DNA of 36,514 nucleotides. It comes from Bacilli bacterium. GTDB lineage: Bacteria; Bacillota_I; Bacilli_A; RF39; UBA660. Of this stretch, positions 32,967-36,514 are shown piece after piece. The stretch lies in assembly GCA_028703035.1 (NCBI GenBank), contig JAQVNR010000003.1, forward strand, positions 1 to 36,514, given 5' to 3'. A model generated the notes under the pieces. It saw nothing but the letters and a program-made list of their open reading frames with translations, searched no databases and had not been told where the DNA came from. Each line of letters starts with the position of its first letter. Position 1 is the first letter of the stretch. The position numbers and the translations under genes were made by a program.

Positions 32967-34002
32967 TAGATTATTATATATAGATATTTTAAAAAGTATA
33001 GCAATATTATTTGTTATCATAATCCATACTACAAGCAACTATATGATGCAAGTATATGGAACTGGTTCATTCAAGATATTTTTAGCATTAAATACTGTTA
33101 TATCTATCGCTGTGCCTTTATTTTTTATGCTTTCTGGTGCTTCTCTTATAAGGAATAATTCTGATATTGACAAAAAAAATACTAAAAGAATAGTGAAAAG
33201 AGTTTATCAATTGTTCTTCTGGACATTTATTTATTTAACTTTTGAAAAATATTATTTTGGTAGCGAGATTAATATATTTAATAATTTAATTAAATCAATA
33301 TTTAAATATCAGGTCTCTCACTTATGGTTTATGTATCCTTTATTAGCCCTTTATATACTTACTCCCATCGTGTCAAAATTATATTATTCATTAAATGAAA
33401 AAAAAATTAATTATCTTCTAATATTTACATTTATAATACCGTTATTTATAAAGTGTTTTATACAATATTTTGATTTTGTTTCTATTCCTATATTTTCGGT
33501 AGGTTTTTCAGAATTCGGATATTTTATATTAGGTAAATATATATATGATAAAAAAGATTATCTTTTACAACGAACACAAAAAAAATTTTGGACTATTTTA
33601 ACCATTATAAGTATATCATTTGTTATAATCTATGCCAAGATTGATCATTACTACTTTGGTTTTTCGGATAAACCTTATTTTGATTATAGCAGATTTCCTG
33701 TAGCTTTATATTGTATATCGTTTTATACTTTATTTATGCTTTTAGAAGATAAATTTAATAAAATTTCTAAAAAAATTTTAAAAGTAGTAACAAATTTAGG
33801 ATCTAACACTGGAGGAATATATTATATCCATATGTTATATATATATATATTATCCAATCTATATGTTTTAGGCATTGGTTTTACCGCTAATAATGGAAAT
33901 ATAATATTTATGCTTTTAGGAGCTTTATTATATTTAGGATTATCATGGGGAACAATAGTTATTTTAAAAAGAATTCCTTATGTAAAAGAATTAATAAATT
34001 AG
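32956..34002 (+). CDS. Membrane acyltransferase (acyltransferase family 3)
   Basis: 348 residues with about ten membrane helices. The start, LLYIDILKSIAILFVIIIHT, with the Asp of YIDILK and the His in IIHTT, and the following AVPLFFMLSGASLIRN are the classic OafA/WecH-type acyltransferase 3 features. Such enzymes transfer acetyl or succinyl groups to sugars of surface polymers. Late region NTGGIYYIHMLYIYIL contains the second conserved His. AAGGGGAT precedes ATG 32956, which lies inside the previous gene. Substrate unknown; likely a sugar of the exported polymer. Confidence 0.88.
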   Translation: MKNNRLLYIDILKSIAILFVIIIHTTSNYMMQVYGTGSFKIFLALNTVISIAVPLFFMLSGASLIRNNSDIDKKNTKRIVKRVYQLFFWTFIYLTFEKYYFGSEINIFNNLIKSIFKYQVSHLWFMYPLLALYILTPIVSKLYYSLNEKKINYLLIFTFIIPLFIKCFIQYFDFVSIPIFSVGFSEFGYFILGKYIYDKKDYLLQRTQKKFWTILTIISISFVIIYAKIDHYYFGFSDKPYFDYSRFPVALYCISFYTLFMLLEDKFNKISKKILKVVTNLGSNTGGIYYIHMLYIYILSNLYVLGIGFTANNGNIIFMLLGALLYLGLSWGTIVILKRIPYVKELIN

Positions 34003-34141
34003 AGCAATGGAAAATATTATGTAATTGTGTTAATAAATACTAGATTGATTTAATCAGACTATTAAATATCCTAAATCGTCAAAATAATTAACATTTATTA
34101 AATGAATTCTAATTTATTGTGATGAACTAATATATCAAAGA

Positions 34142-34873
34142 CTATAATTTATATTCATATCTCTTTGATAAGTTACATAAATCGTATAATTTCTTTTTTA
34201 TAATTTTATTCTGATCAAAGAATATCCATTCGTGTGTATAAAACACTATTAATGGATTCTTTTTTTTTAATGCATTTTCTACTTCATAGTTATCTACAAT
34301 ATCAATATTTTCTAATCTAAAATCACTTTTAACAAAATTTATATTTGTATTATTGTCAAAATAGTAATTTAGAGTGTTTAATAAATAACTTTCTTTATTT
34401 GATAGATAGTAATTTTTAGAAATGTTTTTTTCTGATGTTAACAAAATTTTTATTGGATATTTACTTTTTTGTATTTTATTAATGAGGTATAAATCACCAT
34501 AAAAGTTATGAAGACGAATAATTTTAGTTAAATTTTTTTTACTACTTATTCTTTCTAGTTGTTTCGTAGTATTAATATAATCTTCTATAATAATTTTTTT
34601 ACAGTTTCCATCTATTGAATGAAATCCTAATTTTAACCATTTGGAATTTTTTTTAAATTCTTTTTTATATTTATTAGTTAACATACTTAAATTGAAACTA
34701 TTGTCCATATTTTGATAAAAACAATATAAAGAAAAATGAGCATTGAATTTATTATGTAATAATCTTAAAAAATCAATTGTGTCATTTTGGAATATTGATG
34801 TACAATTTTCTTTATATAAATTTTCAAAGATATTAATTGTATCATCTATAGAGATATGAATATTTTTTTTCAT
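34142..34873 (-). CDS. Divergent NodB-like polysaccharide deacetylase
   Basis: 243 residues. The opening MKKNIHISIDDTINIFENL has the Asp-Asp of motif 1; AHFSLYCFYQN follows like a TFF-type strand; LKLGFHSIDGN supplies a His; IIRLHNFYGDLYLINKI and the final VFYTHEWIFF supply motifs with His and Glu. This layout matches a distant branch of NodB-fold carbohydrate esterases rather than a classical chitooligosaccharide deacetylase, and it has no signal peptide, so it acts in the cytoplasm, probably on a nucleotide or lipid-linked sugar. Its ATG overlaps the radical SAM stop by four bases (minus-strand ATGA), so both are made together. The substrate is unknown. Confidence 0.7.
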   Translation of the reverse strand: MKKNIHISIDDTINIFENLYKENCTSIFQNDTIDFLRLLHNKFNAHFSLYCFYQNMDNSFNLSMLTNKYKKEFKKNSKWLKLGFHSIDGNCKKIIIEDYINTTKQLERISSKKNLTKIIRLHNFYGDLYLINKIQKSKYPIKILLTSEKNISKNYYLSNKESYLLNTLNYYFDNNTNINFVKSDFRLENIDIVDNYEVENALKKKNPLIVFYTHEWIFFDQNKIIKKKLYDLCNLSKRYEYKL

Positions 34874-36306
34874 TTAGATATTAACTCCGTAATCAGAATG
34901 GTTTTATCATTAGTTTTCTTTTTTATTAATTCTTTATGTTTTAAATAATCAACATATTCTGTGATCATAATGCTATCCACATGAGGCCAAGTATCGTTCT
35001 TATCCAAGATAATGTCTTTATTTTGTTTTATTTTTTTATATAAATATCTATAGTGGTGTTTAAATTTATTTGTAATACTATCTAATCCATAATTTGAATC
35101 TAATACATACAAATATTTCACTTTAATTTGAGTATTACTTAATAATTCGCATAGCCATTTAGAAAACTTATCATCATTATATATTGCAATAGTTTTAATA
35201 TTTTGTTGCAATAAATTTTCTTCTATTTTTTTACTTAAATTATCACATTCTGAAATATCAAAATCGTTATTTTCTTCGATAGATCTTAATGTATTTATTA
35301 ACAATTTTTTATCATCGCTATATTCTTTATTAGATTCAATTAATTTACTTGAATAAAATTCTTTCATTTCTTTTTGTAACCAATTTTCTCTTTCCCTCAT
35401 ATTTTCATAAGTAGGAGTATTTAGCTCTGGAATTACGCCAAAAGTAAGCAAAAAATGTGCCGCAAAACAATGACCAAAAGGGCAATTATTACCTATAGCA
35501 TATGTATGGATAGGTTCATTAATATCTTCAAAGATATTACCTATTTTTGGACCGCCTCCATTACAAATGGATATATCGCCATTTAATAAATATAGGTTTA
35601 ACACCCAATCTCCGCCATAGCAAAATTCACACCTTTTTTTCATCCATTCCTTTGTTTGAAAATTTATTAAATTTGAATCGAAAGACTGCCAAATTTTTAG
35701 GTGTTCTTTTTCATCTAATTTAGTTAATCTTGGAAAATTATCAACAGTTGTGTTTCTAGATTCAATCACATGCGGTAAAAAATTTAAGTTTTCTAATGAA
35801 TCTTTTTTTATATCATCTATAAATGGAATACTTTCATCGTTAACAGTGAGCTCAACTGTGAAAGAAATATTAGAATTTTGAATTTTTTTAATATTATCAA
35901 AAAAATTTTTAGTTAAATTCAATTTTTTTAATTCTAAAAAATGATAAGAAAATTTAATAAATAATTTACTTTTTTGTTTAATTGTAAACTTACATAATTC
36001 TTCAATCTTATTAGTTATTAAACCATTTGTCACAATAGCGACATAGTGGCCATTATTTAACAATCTCTTGACTAAATCAATTAGATAAGGCGCTAATAAA
36101 GTTTCGCCTTCTGCGCATAAATTTATTAAACATGTGCCTCCTAAGCGTTCTTTTGTTAACGCTTTTTGTATATGAGCGTTATCATATTTTAATTTTTCAA
36201 TTTTTCCATTAAAAACATTATTTTGACCTACATAGCAATAATGACATTTAAAGTTACATACTTTTACAGGAACCACACAATTAATAACACGTTTTATTTT
36301 ATCCAT
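34870..36306 (-). CDS. Radical SAM enzyme with SPASM-like Cys cluster and C-terminal Rossmann-like domain
   Basis: 478 residues. The radical SAM motif is Cys17-x3-Cys21-x2-Cys24 (VCNFKCHYCYVGQ), followed by INLCAEGETLLAP (the GGE-like SAM motif) and YVAIVTNGLI. A Cys-rich middle holds CEFCYGGDWVLN, ISICNGGGPKIGN and NNCPFGHCFAAH, suggesting auxiliary Fe-S clusters as in SPASM enzymes. The final about 110 residues (TIAIYNDDKFSKWLCELL, YLYVLDSN, DSIMITE) look like the nucleotide-binding half of a sugar-modifying Rossmann domain, but without the glycine loop. The coupled deacetylase and glycan-locus position suggest radical epimerisation or dehydrogenation of a sugar. AGAGGTAAT precedes the ATG. 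Peptide modification is an alternative, but no precursor peptide gene is visible. Confidence 0.75.
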   Translation of the reverse strand: MDKIKRVINCVVPVKVCNFKCHYCYVGQNNVFNGKIEKLKYDNAHIQKALTKERLGGTCLINLCAEGETLLAPYLIDLVKRLLNNGHYVAIVTNGLITNKIEELCKFTIKQKSKLFIKFSYHFLELKKLNLTKNFFDNIKKIQNSNISFTVELTVNDESIPFIDDIKKDSLENLNFLPHVIESRNTTVDNFPRLTKLDEKEHLKIWQSFDSNLINFQTKEWMKKRCEFCYGGDWVLNLYLLNGDISICNGGGPKIGNIFEDINEPIHTYAIGNNCPFGHCFAAHFLLTFGVIPELNTPTYENMRERENWLQKEMKEFYSSKLIESNKEYSDDKKLLINTLRSIEENNDFDISECDNLSKKIEENLLQQNIKTIAIYNDDKFSKWLCELLSNTQIKVKYLYVLDSNYGLDSITNKFKHHYRYLYKKIKQNKDIILDKNDTWPHVDSIMITEYVDYLKHKELIKKKTNDKTILITELISK

Positions 36307-36403
36307 TAATATTACCTCTAATATAAGTTTAACACAAATTTTTAATATGTTTTTAAATTTTTCATTTTTGTTGTATAATCAATATAAAGAGAGACCAACT
36401 ATA

Positions 36404-36514
36404 ATGTGTCAAGATAAAATTGAAAAAAAATTCAAACACAAATTAGGCACACAAAAAGCTGAGAAGTGGTCTTTAAAAATTTTTCTCAGTAAAATAAAGT
36501 TCTTCGCCTTGCAG
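36404..36514 (+). CDS. Possible start of a gene running off the window
   Basis: A frame open to the last base starts at ATG 36404 (Met-Cys-Gln-Asp), 37 codons so far, Lys-rich. GAGAGA lies about 12 bases upstream and TATAAT at 36374-36379 is a plausible promoter pointing this way, divergent from the radical SAM gene. It is unrecognised; the fragment could equally be a noncoding leader. Confidence 0.3.
   Translation, partial: MCQDKIEKKFKHKLGTQKAEKWSLKIFLSKIKFFALQ

Overview
The window is about 36.5 kb of very AT-rich bacterial DNA. TAA dominates as stop codon. TGA is a genuine stop: it ends several tightly coupled genes in ATGA overlaps, and Trp is encoded by TGG, so code 11 applies. Shine-Dalgarno sequences are strong (AAGGAGG type) and many promoters carry an extended -10 (TGnTATAAT). 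Gene content (pcrA-ligA pair, two ECF-like ATPases next to truA, TagO/TagA/TagGH-type wall or capsule genes, CtpA, MscL) fits a low-GC Gram-positive of the Bacilli/Mollicutes-related kind, possibly an uncultured gut lineage. The lineage is an inference.

Layout. Positions 1-4.1 kb are a decaying region: the DHHA1 end of an nrnA-like gene, an XRE regulator with a degenerate ImmA-like domain, a lipoprotein that has lost its signal peptide, and a DUF4143 ATPase gene with a stop at codon 3 behind a short iteron-like repeat. At 4.1-8.8 kb lie pcrA and ligA with a gutted fic gene between them; ligA appears to start at AUA. At 8.8-9.1 kb there is no gene but there are two candidate small structured RNAs, each with a promoter-like -10. 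At 9.1-15.4 kb are two or three unrecognised small genes, a membrane protein, a double solute-binding/degenerate GGDEF protein, a YihY-type membrane protein, a zinc-finger/pRiA4b ORF-3-like protein and a thioredoxin-like anchored protein. At 15.4-17.5 kb on the minus strand an OLD-like AAA ATPase is paired with a wrecked TOPRIM partner, and this module sits between two perfect 22-bp direct repeats. Then come a CtpA protease and, at 18.8-20.6 kb, a tightly coupled three-gene operon: Panacea-domain protein, HipA-like kinase and a stand-alone HipA N-terminal (HipS-like) protein. This looks like a tripartite toxin-antitoxin system in which Panacea takes the place of HipB.

At 20.7-23.8 kb are mscL, two degenerate ECF-type ATPases without EcfT, truA and cysE. 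From 23.9 kb to the end is a surface-glycan locus: TagO-like lipid-carrier priming enzyme, TagA-like glycosyltransferase, two-component ABC exporter, a nucleotide-heptose pathway (GmhA, HddA, a fused nucleotidyltransferase-GmhB and an SDR epimerase), a GT-C-like membrane protein, an acyltransferase, and a divergent pair of radical SAM enzyme and NodB-like deacetylase. Together they would build, modify and export a heptose-containing polymer on undecaprenyl phosphate.

No rRNA, tRNA, CRISPR array or complete insertion sequence was seen.
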